Part shown: positions 24,101-35,338 of the stretch, one piece after another
Numbering within the stretch: the stretch's first letter is position 1
Layout: every line of letters begins with the position of its first letter
Assembly: GCF_008831285.2 (NCBI RefSeq)
Contig: NC_045139.1
Coordinates: 31,283,706-31,347,705 of the forward strand
Direction: 5' to 3'
Length of the DNA: 64,000 bases
From: Nymphaea colorata
Lineage: Eukaryota > Streptophyta > Magnoliopsida > Nymphaeales > Nymphaeaceae
Notes under the pieces: model-generated
Told to the model about the DNA's origin: nothing
The model's database searches: none
Seen by the model: only the letters and a program-made list of their open reading frames with translations
Translations under genes and position numbers: made by a program

Positions 24101-27100
24101 CATTAAATACTGAACTGCCTGTTTTCCCCCTTGTGCAAGATTCTGCTCTTCTGAGTTACAGGTGTATAAGCATTTCCATAACTTACCTATGCCAACAACT
24201 GAATCCCAACAAAGAAAGAAAAAAGGAAAAGCCATTGAGGCCACTCAATGGCTAGTTTTCTCTACCATGTCCAGGTTAAAGAACGGCAGGAGTCTTCTTT
24301 GTTTGAGGCAGAAATCCACCTAGGGTATTGACAATCTGCTTGTAGTTGAAGTTAGTTGGTTCAATTCTGGTAGCCAGTGTCTCGTATAAGTTTTGAAGGT
24401 TAGAAGTTAATACTCTCGAATTCTAGTTTCAGAGAAAGGGTCAGTGTTCACACATGAACCAGGCTTCCCCAGGGTTACGTCTTTCGCTCTAGGTTGCTAA
24501 TCAACTTAGCGGGGCATTGTGCAAGCATGGTTTTGAAAAGAACCAAATTACAAATGGAATGGACTCCTGACCTTTCTCTGCAAGCTGCAGTTAGCATTTT
24601 GTATTACTAACTGGACAATTTGCGGGGGGAACCTGCAAATGGTGGTCACAAGGATCCATCATTTCTTGATTCTAATCTGCTTGATCCATTCATAGAAAAA
24701 TATGTTTCAGTTTCTAATGGCCCTAATTATTTTTTTCAAATTTAATCCAACTTTGCTGAATATCATATAAAATGCTATGATACAGTCCTCATCATTCTTT
24801 GTCCAGTCAATATGGTTATGAATATGGTAGCTGAGAAATAGTTATTCTTTAGAGTACTCACATAATGATTATGTCTCTTTGTGCTTAGGTGAGATCTTTT
24901 GGTGGTGAGAAACGACAGATGTCAATGTTTGCTAATCAGGTACCTGTTTTTATCTTTATGAATCTGTAAGGACCGTAACATATTTCTTGTATTGGAAATT
25001 CTCAATCTAGTTTATATCACTTTATGAGAACACTATGAAAGATTAATCTTGCTATGCAATGTGTGCCAAATTGGTGCAGGTTCTTGCATACCAAGCCAGT
25101 GGGATGAAGCTTGGAACTTTGAAATCTGCCAATGAGTCTCTAACAAGAATAATGGTCTATGTCTCATTGATGGCTTTGTATTTTCTTGGTGGACACAAAG
25201 TGAAGGCTGTAAGTTCCGTACTTTGTTTGTCTTTGCGTAGCCACTTTAAGTGGCTGGGTAATCTGAAGCTTAGCCATGCTGTTGTGAACCAGTTGCCATT
25301 TCTATGTTCACCCTCATATTTGAGATAACTTTCCTCCAGAGTGTTGTTATAAGAAAGAGTATTCAGATTGGGGTTTTATAAGAAAGATTTTCACATTGAG
25401 TACTGTTTTAGCACCTCGTTGTTTCTAATAACAATTTTTATATTTAAGTTTTGAAGAAGATGATTCCAATCTTTCTTTTGCACGATTCCCATCTTCCTTT
25501 TGCATATTGGTTCCTAAGCTTTATTACGCCTTTTCTTGAACTTATCAATGCATCGTTTACAAAAATATGAAATGCTATTTCTAGTCAGGTTTAATTAGCT
25601 TGTTAATTCAGTTACATTGTGCTTGGCTTATTACATCTATGGTCAGAAGATGTGGTAGTTATCTGAATTCTGTTTTTCTTTGTTAAGTCTTAAGGAAGTC
25701 CTGTGCTGGCTACAAAATTTGCATTGAAAATGCAAAAGATGCCTGCTACTCTATGTGCTGCAGTTGCGTACAGTTACTTATTATGCTTATAATCATGCAC
25801 CTTCACTCCTGCACTTGTACATGCTAAACATGAGACATTGCAGTAGTGTACATGTTATTCTTTTTTGGAACAAGAGCTGCTGAGTGTTCCCCTGATTTAT
25901 TGGAAAGAATCAGTTTAATACTGTACAATAGAATCACTACAGAAAACATTTTTTGTTCAAAGTTACATTCCTCAAAAGCCTCCAGCCTGGAGGCTGCATC
26001 CTCATTGAAATAGCCCATGTTAACAGAAGTCATCACTGCAATACTACAATATCGAAGATCGAGGATAAAGTTTTGAATTGTAATTCTATCTTTCAAAATG
26101 TTAAAAACTTAAAACAGATAGATGGCCCATACCAGGAACAACAACCATGCAGAACTGACAAAGGCCACACATATCAATTCCTATTAAGGCAGTGAATAAT
26201 TGTGGATATCCCTGAATACTGCTGACCTATAAGCAATCCAAATTTCTGCTCCAGGTTTATCAAACCATTGAGATAGATTCCTTGTAACACACACACACAC
26301 GCACATTTATATATATATAATTTGTGTGTCTGCATGTAATTCATTAGCATTTCTGATTGCAGGGTGAACTCTCTGTTGGAACAATGGCATCTTTTATTGG
26401 TTACACGTTCACTTTGACTTTTGCTGTGAGTAGGCTTTTTGGCATTTGCTTGATGCTTCATTTGAGTCTCTTCAGTAATGTTCGGTGTAGGACCTGACAT
26501 TTGGTTTCCAAATTCTATCAGGTTCAAGGTGGTGTAAACACAATTGGTGATCTGCGTGGAACTTTTGCAGCCATTGAAAGGATTAATTCTGTTTTATCTG
26601 GTAAAGAAACAGATGAATCATTGGCTTATGGCATAGAAAAAGATATCCGAGGCAAGAGGTTAGATAATGAGAATCTTGATTTGCTCTATGGAAATGATTC
26701 TGTTGAACAAATTCAGTCACGAGGTGGGCATGTTAGAACGGCATTGAAATCAAGCACTGACTCTTGCAATGTGGCTTGGTCTGGTGACATATGTCTTGAA
26801 GGTGTGCAAGGGTTCCCCCTTCAATAATGGTTTTTCAGATATGGTTTGATTTTCTATTTTGATGCTCATGAGGTGAACTAAAGGGACTACCTTTTTCCTT
26901 TTGCTTCCTTTCCAGAATTTTCCTATGTTGGTTTGGCAATGAATGAAGTTTCCATATTTTGCATCCCCAAACTCACACCCCAAAATTGAAACTAACCCCA
27001 TTCTCCTATCCAAGCTGCACCAGAGTTGCTCTCTCTGTCTCTGTCTCTCTCTCTCTCTCATAAACTAGGTAGACCTCTACCAGATTATGCAAACAGAGTT

Positions 27101-30100
27101 TCACCTTGGGACGTATCAAACACTTAACCTTCTTGAATTTGAAGGTTGTAAGTCCAAACCTCTAGCCAAGTGATCAGAATTCCCCGCTTATGCAGGTACT
27201 GGTTCACCTGAGGTATCAAACTCTTTAACCTTCGTGAATTTGAAGGTCTTAAGTCTAAACCCCACAACCAAGTTCCTGCTAAAGTTAAACAAAGCCTCTT
27301 TCTAGACTTTGATTGCAATATTAAATAAGCTGATATATTCAACTATAATAATGTTTCTTGCCTTTTTGTTCTGAAGGCAACCTCCGGAGGGAAAAAAGAC
27401 ACGAGCATAGAATTTAAATATAATCTGCTGATTCTTGAGAACAATCAAGAAATGGAGTCCCATGCTGTTAAAAGCTTTTCTCATCGAAAATTGATACACT
27501 AAGCATACTCTTTCCTGCTCTTTTTGAAAAAAAATTATATGCCTTTGACAATTCTGACAGTATTGATTCTACAATAAAACATAATTTGATTTCTGTCTTT
27601 CTTCCTTTCCAAGTGCGCCATCAAGTTAGAGAACACCGAGTGCCATTCATGATGTTGGTGTTCTGTCTGTACCATGTAGCTACATAAGTAATTTTGTGTC
27701 GCTTCTTTCCTGTTTCTCATCATATCCAGAAATCTTAGCACAACCTGCTTTGGCTAGAACGACAACCTTCTTTTTAGCTAGACTAACTTTTATTTAACAT
27801 ATAATTCTTTTGTCTGGACTATATGAATACTCTACTTGTTTTATTCACTCAATGCTTTCTGAGTGCTCTCTTTTGAACTGGCAGATGTAACTTTCTCGTA
27901 TCCATTGAGATCTGATGTGGGTGTCTTGAATGGGTTGAACCTAACACTGAAGTGTGGAAAAGTAACAGCTCTTGTTGGTCCTAGTGGTGCTGGAAAAAGT
28001 ACAATTGTGCAATTATTGGCACGCTTCTATGAGGTATTGTTTTATCCTCTTAGTCCATTAAGCATGTTTGTGTTAGGTATTTGTTTAGTCAACTAAAATA
28101 ATAATTTTCTTCAGCCAATCAAAGGTCGGGTTACAGTGGCAGGTGAAGATGTCCGGACATTTGATAAGAGTGAATGGGCTCAAGTTATTTCCATAGTGAA
28201 TCAGGTTTGCACTTAACTACGCAATCTATTGTGTTTAGGCAATGGCATGTTCAAAAGAGGAGTTGGCAAGAAGTTTTCCTGTTCAAATAGTTTGAAATTG
28301 GAAGAGACTAAGAATGGTAGCTACACTATCAAATCAGTTGGGCCGAGTTACATTCATGTGTGTAAATCTTACAAGTAGCATTGCATGTACACTATAGGTG
28401 ACGAAGTGAGATAATATACCATAATAAAATACATTTTTTATGAATATCTGCCATTACTTTTCCTTTTCCTTTGTCTCAACTTCCGTCTTCAGTTTCGTAC
28501 TTCATTTGATGATTACCCGTGTGTTTCAGGACAATGTGAATTCTATTGACTTTTCCACTTGGCCCAGCTACTAGTTGATGAATAATTCATTAGCTGCCCT
28601 AATGCCAATCTAGGAGCATAGTTACAATCAAGTGATCACTGTTAAAGACAATGTTATAAAAGGCATAGCGTATCGTGTATCGGTCAGGCCGACCTATGCA
28701 CTGTATCGTAGCGTATCACAAGCGTAGCGTAGCGTTTCGTAAAATTAATTTTTAATTAAAAAATATTAAAAATCGAAAAAAATAGAGAAAAATCATTAAA
28801 ATCTGAAAAAATAAACAAAAAATCAGAAATCAAGAAAAATGTTTTCAAATATCAAAAAGATCATCATGCATAAGAAACATTCATGTGTATCGACAACACA
28901 TTCAAAAATAAGAAATCAGAGATTCAAAATAACATAATAAGCATCCATCACAATTTTAAACTTGAAAATTTTATAGAATCTTAGGACTTAGAGTCTTAGG
29001 ACTTGGGTCTTGGAGTCTTAGGACTTAGATTACATTACAATTTCATAAGTTCAAAACATATAGTTATCATCTTTCATGATTCAACAATAATATCTCCCCA
29101 AATCGATGAATCCTCTATTATTTTTAATGAAAATGGGCAAAATCTCTCCCTCCCACGTCTCTTGGAGTCTTTAAATACAAGAAGAAAGAGAGGGAAGAGT
29201 GTTTAAACTTTAAAAATTAAAGAATTTTGTGTTTTTCCTCGTATCGTACGATACGGGCAATACGTTTATGATACACGAGCGTATCGTGTATCGTAAGTGT
29301 ATCGTATAGGTTTTTTAGACCTATATGATATGTATCGTATGATATGGGTGCGTATGGTACGGTACAGATAACATTGGTTAAAGATTTGTAGTATCAGGCG
29401 AAGAGGGGACTTATACTTACAACTGTAGATGTCATGGTAGATAGCCTGTCATTAACGTTTTAGTCTTTACTTGGTGTAAACCTGTTGTAGCATTAATGTC
29501 ATGAAAAGAAAGGATGCGTAGTCTTGAATGGATGTGGTCCTTATAAAACTGTCCTTTTCTGTTGACAGATTCTGTCTAAAAGATGCCTTTTTTCAAAAAA
29601 CACCATATGAATAACTAGCAATGACCTATTTGGTTAACTGTAGGAGCCAGTTCTGTTCTCAGTTTCAGTTGGAGAAAACATTGCATATGGACTGCCGGAT
29701 GAAAATGTTTCCAAAGAGGATGTTGTGAAAGCTGCCAAGGCTGCAAATGCCCATGAATTTATAGTTTCCCTCCCACAGGTTGGTTATGCCACTGATTGAG
29801 CAACTTTAAGTTCATGACTACTTGGAGTCTCGGCTTGAAGATTGTTATCCAATTTTCTTGATTCTTTTCACTTTATTTTTGTGCTTCTGCATTCTTCAGG
29901 GCTATGATACACTTGTTGGTGAACGTGGGAGCTTGCTAAGTGGAGGTCAGAGACAGGTATTTAAAATGTTTATGCTGATGAGAGACTAATTGCTAAACTT
30001 GCTGTATGGAGGCCAATCGAGTATAAGAACGATAGAAATATTAACTGTTGCATATTGCAGAGAATCGCAATTGCTCGAGCACTTCTGAAAAATGCTCCAA

Positions 30101-30449
30101 TTCTAATACTTGATGAGGTAAAGATTTTGGCTATTTTTGTTCTCCAGTTTGTGATTTTTAGGATTCTTCTCCACATCCAGTTTTCTGAGTTAAACTTGAT
30201 TACCTTTGTAAGGCAACCAGTGCGCTAGATGCTGTTAGTGAGCGCCTTGTCCAGGATGCTCTCAACCATCTGATGAAAGGAAGGACAACCCTGGTGATTG
30301 CTCATAGACTAAGTACAGTTCAGAATGCTGATCAGATTGCTGTATGTGTGGATGGCAAGATCGTCGAACTGGGAACTCATTCAGAGCTGATTGCTCTGAA
30401 TGGTCAGTATGCAACACTGGTTGGGACTCAGAGGCTTGCCTTCAAATAA
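21200..30449 (+). CDS. ABCB28: Half-size ABC transporter, ABCB28 (NAP8) type, plastid; 16 exons
   Basis: Exons: 21200-21554, 21632-21819, 22357-22380, 22920-23021, 23358-23448, 23881-23981, 24889-24939, 25080-25208, 26363-26425, 26522-26801, 27885-28033, 28115-28204, 29644-29778, 29900-29956, 30061-30117 and 30213-30449; total 702 aa, close to the roughly 714 aa I recall for Arabidopsis ABCB28. The N terminus is rich in Ser/Arg/Pro, fitting a plastid transit peptide. A transmembrane domain follows, from about residue 85 to 400. The nucleotide-binding domain holds Walker [10 protein letters not shown] at 493-501, Q-loop NQEPVLF at 540, signature LSGGQ at 599-603, Walker B ILILDE at 619-624 and the H-loop His at about 655, all intact, so ATPase activity is expected as a dimer. 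The substrate is unknown. The intron after exon 4 begins GC (GAG/GCAAGC) instead of GT. The intron at 28205-29643 holds a 728-bp hAT-like element. The start at 21200 was chosen because the transit-like region begins there. Confidence 0.93.
26990..27290 (-). repeat. Two imperfect tandem copies of a SINE-like segment in an ABCB28 intron
   Basis: A roughly 57-bp segment beginning TATCAAAC at 27115 recurs at about 27213, containing CCTTCTTGAATTTGAAGGT and its near-copy. Read on the minus strand, the sequence (TTGGCTAGAGG, then CAAATTCAAG) resembles the promoter boxes of a tRNA-derived SINE. A related stretch occurs at about 49575-49635. SINE identity is inferred and weak; the duplication itself is plain. 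Confidence 0.4.
28649..29376 (+). mobile_element. Non-autonomous hAT-like element in an ABCB28 intron
   Basis: A 728-bp element with 9-bp terminal inverted repeats, CAATGTTAT at the left and ATAACATTG at the right, flanked by a perfect 8-bp target-site duplication GTTAAAGA (28641-28648 and 29377-29384). An 8-bp duplication with CA...TG ends is the hAT superfamily pattern. Both ends are crowded with short GTATCG/CGATAC words in both orientations, as expected for subterminal transposase-binding repeats. The interior is AT-rich, with no transposase frame, so it must have been moved by an autonomous relative. Confidence 0.82.
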
Positions 30450-33349
30450 GCCTGCAACCGAACACTGGTTGGGACCCAGTTTTCTGCTTGCGCAGTATCT
30501 GCTAAGCATAAGCATAGCTTGCCATTATGCTTCTTCTGAATGATGAGCATCTCTTTTGCTCTGCTCCAAGGCCATGCAGCCAACGAGCATTTCCTTTTTG
30601 CCTGCATTGTGATGAGAAAAGTTTGTTATACATGACACTGATTTATAATAAGATGACGATAGAAGACCTAATGTAATAAGATTGATATCAGTTATTAGAG
30701 TCTGGGAATGTTGTAAAACATGAACCATCGAGGCGGCGTTTAAGTCAGTGTTGTAAAAGTGGAAACCTAAATCTCGTCAGCCAAGGTGCTGATTGAGTAA
30801 ATCTGCCGATTGAGCGGTCAGCTGAATTGGTTATGAACTAGATAAAAAAAATGTAACTATATAAACATTTCTAAAATGCGTAAAAGCATATAAAATATCA
30901 AACATAGTTTCTTTTAATGTTTAAAAAATATAGCATGAATGCTTTATGAAATGTGGCATCTTTTATTGACCGATAAAACAAGTCGATTTGCAGACAGATT
31001 AGTACAGTAGAGTGGGAAAGTGGATGATTTAGTTCTAAATATGGTGGTTACCAGATGCTGAATGTAACCATTTTGGGACGGACATCAATGGATTGGACTC
31101 GGAACAGATGTTCCCTCTACCAGATCCAGCTAATCAGATAGTCATCCACTTGGATTCAAAATCAAATGCATAAAATGACGTACCATATTGGATCTGATTC
31201 TCTAAAAACTACAAACCTATCTGATCCCGTGTCTCTTGACCATTTCGATACATCTGAAGTTGAATATGACATATATTGCTGCTCAAGCAACTGCAATTCT
31301 TTGCAAACTGAGCAATGAAGGTAAGATCTGTTAGAATTTGATTATACTCATGTAAAACCAAATCCGGATCCAATTGAATGTTTCGTTTCTGCGACCCATT
31401 CCAGTTATGTATTCAGATTCCAAGATCTTTTTCATTCCCAAAATGAGGTGGTTGATTGGTAGGGTTAGATATTCGATCAAAACCCAAACCATTGACATTC
31501 CTAACCAGCCCCAACATTGCAGGGGAAGGGAGCTACGGAAAGGAGAGACCCAAAAGAGAAGACCCGCAGACAATGTTGAAGACATATTATACACATTCAA
31601 GAGGCTGTGCTTACATTTTATCTACAAAAGCAGCTAAAAACTGGACGGCTAGAACGGCTAATTCCCCCAAGGATGCGGCTTGGAAGGTTTCCTCTCCCAT
31701 AAGTTATCGGCAATGTGTTGGTAGTCTTGATAAACTGGTACAAGTCTACCCAACTTTTTAGCTTGATATGTTTTATATCATACATACAGAGAAGCTAATA
31801 TGTGTGTGGATTTTCTTGCTTCATGGGCTTTTCAATGATCTTTTGGAGTGACCATTTTTACCAATTCACCTGGTCATTTGCATCGATTGATTGAGCAGGA
31901 TCTGATTGGTGTAGCTAGATCTCGTGCTATAGTTAGTTAATGCGGTTCTAAACCGCTCCTTTGTACCAAAAAAAGAAAAAATAGGAGACTAAATCTTGTT
32001 GGCTCGCGAGTTGCCGGAGTTGGCTACGATTGTTCATTTATCCGTCACGAGTCAGGAACCACTGAGTCGGCTAGGATCGTCAATTAATTACATGTTCTTT
32101 TGCATCTTGCATTTTTGGAAACTAAAGTTTATTATTTTGTGAATTATGAAATATCATTAACTTTACTAAATATATACACAAGCACTCATGTTACATGTTA
32201 TTCAGTTTTAGTTGTTGAAAAATCAAACATGAAGTCTCAACATAATTACCTTATTCATTTATTTGAAGAAAAAATGCACTATAAAAGTTTATGACCAACT
32301 CAACCGAATCGCTGCATCAACCCGCTAACTGGATGACTCAACCATCAGCTGATTCAAGTCTCATTCACAGGTTTGCCAACCATGTTAATACTGCTACGTA
32401 CAAGCAAAAACTATTCTTGGTGTGATAGACCTTACCACCCACGATTTTAGGCCTTTTCCATGTTAAAACTTAGGATAAGGCCCCTTAAGCATTTAGGATA
32501 ATTTTCTCATGGGTGTCATAAGTTAGCGAAATTTTTACTTCTCCTTACTTTACTCCTCACTTTTTAAATTCGCAAATTTTTTTTATGTATAGCTCTTATG
32601 GGGAGCTTTGAGGTCGAGGTGATTTTCAGATCTTGGAATCTCAAATCTAAGAGGGCGTTCAGATGACACTCAAAAAACCAATTTTTTGAGAACCAGGTTT
32701 TGTAAAAATCTGATTTAGATGTCCGGATGACAGGACAAAAATTTGGGGAGGGATCATGAATCAAGTTTGCCTAAGAACCTCAAAGGAGGTAGGTTTTTCA
32801 GGCTATATGAATACGAGGCCTTATCAAAACTGGGTCTTCGTGAAACCCAGATTTAATGTCATCCAACGCGGCTGGAATGACATTTTATAGGTAAAACATG
32901 CTTTTGAGCTGTCATGCAAATGCCCCTTAAGATTTTGGATTCTTGATTTTTGAGAAGAATATTAGATCTTTGTTTGAAAGAAATGTAAAGAGAATGAAGA
33001 AGTTTAATTTATGTTCTCAAAATTTTGCACTTCGTTAATATCATAAGTTTAAAGTGCGCTTCATGTTAGGCTAGATTTACCTCTTACACACAGACACGAG
33101 AAAATCCCAACCCCGCAACTTTTTTCTGAAAGCACTAAAAACTATAGTATTATTGTTTGCCTCGTGGGTTTTGTTCCCAACCAGGAGAAAAACCAAGTCC
33201 AGGCCTCCTGTGCAAAAATCTGGTGCGGACGTTCCCCTCTAAGGATAACGTTTTTGCATATATATCTCTCTCCCTCTCTCAAACTATTACTTCTCTGACC
33301 GTTTGAGCTGCTCCTTTTGTCATTCAACCGCAGTTGGAATCTTTTACAC
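30450..33349. other. Intergenic: ABCB28 3' UTR, repeat fragments, PPR promoter
   Basis: No gene seen. A hAT-like left end, CAGTGTTGTAAAAG, starts at 30746. A terminus reading GTTTGCCAACCATG at 32371-32384 is the inverted form of the 11681 end and closes a probable element whose other end lies perhaps near 31980. A TATA-like CATATATATC at about 33257-33266, followed by a CT-rich stretch, probably belongs to the PPR gene promoter. Confidence 0.45.
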
Positions 33350-35338
33350 ATGCTGCTGTTGAGATCTTCATCATCTACTATCAACCCCTCATTCTTTTCT
33401 GTACTTGGAGAGCAGAAATGGAGCAAGAGACCCTCCGTGCTAATGGCTTCTTCGTCCCCATCCACCTCCGGGAGGAGGAAAAGGGACATCTGGGCACCAA
33501 AGTCTCGTCACCATCATGTGAGTTCTTCCGCTTCCGTCCCTTTGCATTTGCTTCGCACAGACCATTTGGTTAACATGAACGAAGTACTGAACGCTATAGA
33601 GCAAAGTTCAACAGAAGATGAACTCTTTGATTTCCTAGCTTCCTTGAAAAGGGATGCCACAAATTGTCGCCCCTCTTTGAGATTGATGGTGTCCATACTA
33701 AGTAAACAAACAGATTGGCAAAAAACTTTGGCAATTCATGACTGGATGATGGAGAAGGGGGACTACCCACCTTCCGTTTTTTCCTATAATGTCGTTCTTA
33801 GGAATGTACTGAGAGCGAAACAGTGGGAACTCGCCCATGGCCTTGTCAAAGAAATGAGGGAGAATTCAGTTTCCCCAGATAAATTTACATATTCTACATT
33901 GATCACGTCATTTGGGAAACATGGATTCTTTGATGAATCGCTCGCTTTTCTGCAGCAGATGGAGCAGGATAGAATTGTTGGGGATCTCATAATCTATAGT
34001 AACCTCATCGAATTGGCTCGTAAGCTCAAGGATTACTCAAAAGCAATATCTCTCTTTACCAAACTAAGGAATGCTAACATTTCCCCGGACCTTATCGCGT
34101 ACAATTCAATGATTAATGTGTTTGGTAAGGCTAAACTCTTCAATCAAGCACGCGAGCTCATTCGCCAAATGAAGGACGAAGGAGGTGCAGTTGCGCCGGA
34201 TACAGTGAGCTATTCCACCTTGTTGAATGCTTTTGTTGAAGACGAGAATTTCTTGGAAGCGTTATCAGTTTTCTCAGAGATGAAGGATGTTGGTGTTCCT
34301 CTTGACTTGACGACTTGTAACATAATGATTGATGTTTATGGGAAGTTGGACATGGTGAAAGAAGCAGACAGGCTGTTTTGGAGTATGAGGAAGATGAATG
34401 TTTCACCTAATGTTGTTAGTTACAATACGATGTTGAGAGTCTATGGCGAGGCAGAGCTATTTGGGGAGGCCATTCATCTTTTTAGGTTGATGCAGAGGAA
34501 GGAAATTGAACAGAATGTAGTGACGTATAATACCATGATCATGATATACGGGAAATCTCTGGAGCATGAGAAGGCGACTAATTTGATTCAGGAGATGAGA
34601 GACAGAGGGATTGAACCTGACGCCATTACATACTCTACAATCATATCTATATGGGATAAGGCTGGAAAATTGGACAGAGCAGCAGTTTTGTTTCAGAAAC
34701 TGAGGAGTACCGGTGTGAAAATTGATCAAGTTCTGTACCAAACGATGCTTGTGGCTTATGAACGTGCAGGCTTGATTGGGCATGCCAAGCGTCTGCTTCA
34801 TGAACTAAAGCACCCAAATGAGGTTTCTAGAGAAACAGCAATACTTATTTTAGCAAGGGCAGGTAGAATTGAGGAAGCAATTTGGTTGTTTCGGCAAGCT
34901 TTTGATGCCGGCAATGTAAAGGATATCTCTGTCTTTGAGTGCATGATTGAGCTGTTCTCTCGAAACAAGAAACATGCAAATGTGATTGAAGTTTTTGAGA
35001 AGATGAGAGTAGCTGGATATTTTCCTTGTTCAAACATTATTGCAGTTGTGTTGAATGCTTACGGAAAACTCCAGGAATTTGAGAAAGCAGAAGCTGTTTA
35101 CCAGGAGATGAAAGAAGAGGGATGTATATTTTCAAACCAAGTGCACTTTCAAATGCTGGCATTGTATGGAGCAAGAAGAAACTTCAATGCGTTGGAGGCA
35201 CTAATTGATGAATTAGAATCCAACCCGAATGTACATAAGAAGGACTTGTATCTTGTAGCAGCAGGAGTATATGAGAGAGCTAATAGATTGAATGATGCTT
35301 CTCGTCTTATTAGCCACATAAGAAAAAGAAATAGATAG
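33350..35338 (+). CDS. EMB3140: P-class pentatricopeptide repeat protein, EMB3140/PDM3 (At5g39980) type
   Basis: A single exon of 662 codons plus stop, intronless like most PPR genes. The first 70 or so residues are Ser/Arg-rich and transit-peptide-like. Tandem 35-residue PPR motifs of the P class fill most of the rest, with typical helices such as SYNVVLRNVLRAKQWELAHG and VVTYNTMIMIYGKSLEHEKA; I count roughly thirteen or fourteen. There is no E, DYW or SMR domain, which fits RNA binding in splicing or stabilisation rather than C-to-U editing. I recall the Arabidopsis counterpart as a chloroplast protein needed for plastid intron splicing and embryo development; orthology is inferred from overall likeness. 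The frame stays open upstream to 33317 but only through a TTG, so the first ATG, at 33350, is taken as the start. A second in-frame ATG follows at about residue 32. Confidence 0.88.
   Translation: MLLLRSSSSTINPSFFSVLGEQKWSKRPSVLMASSSPSTSGRRKRDIWAPKSRHHHVSSSASVPLHLLRTDHLVNMNEVLNAIEQSSTEDELFDFLASLKRDATNCRPSLRLMVSILSKQTDWQKTLAIHDWMMEKGDYPPSVFSYNVVLRNVLRAKQWELAHGLVKEMRENSVSPDKFTYSTLITSFGKHGFFDESLAFLQQMEQDRIVGDLIIYSNLIELARKLKDYSKAISLFTKLRNANISPDLIAYNSMINVFGKAKLFNQARELIRQMKDEGGAVAPDTVSYSTLLNAFVEDENFLEALSVFSEMKDVGVPLDLTTCNIMIDVYGKLDMVKEADRLFWSMRKMNVSPNVVSYNTMLRVYGEAELFGEAIHLFRLMQRKEIEQNVVTYNTMIMIYGKSLEHEKATNLIQEMRDRGIEPDAITYSTIISIWDKAGKLDRAAVLFQKLRSTGVKIDQVLYQTMLVAYERAGLIGHAKRLLHELKHPNEVSRETAILILARAGRIEEAIWLFRQAFDAGNVKDISVFECMIELFSRNKKHANVIEVFEKMRVAGYFPCSNIIAVVLNAYGKLQEFEKAEAVYQEMKEEGCIFSNQVHFQMLALYGARRNFNALEALIDELESNPNVHKKDLYLVAAGVYERANRLNDASRLISHIRKRNR

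Noticed and set aside
33317-33349. Extension of the PPR protein to an upstream TTG
   Set aside because: TTG is rarely used as a start in plants, and the first ATG at 33350 already gives a complete transit-like N terminus.
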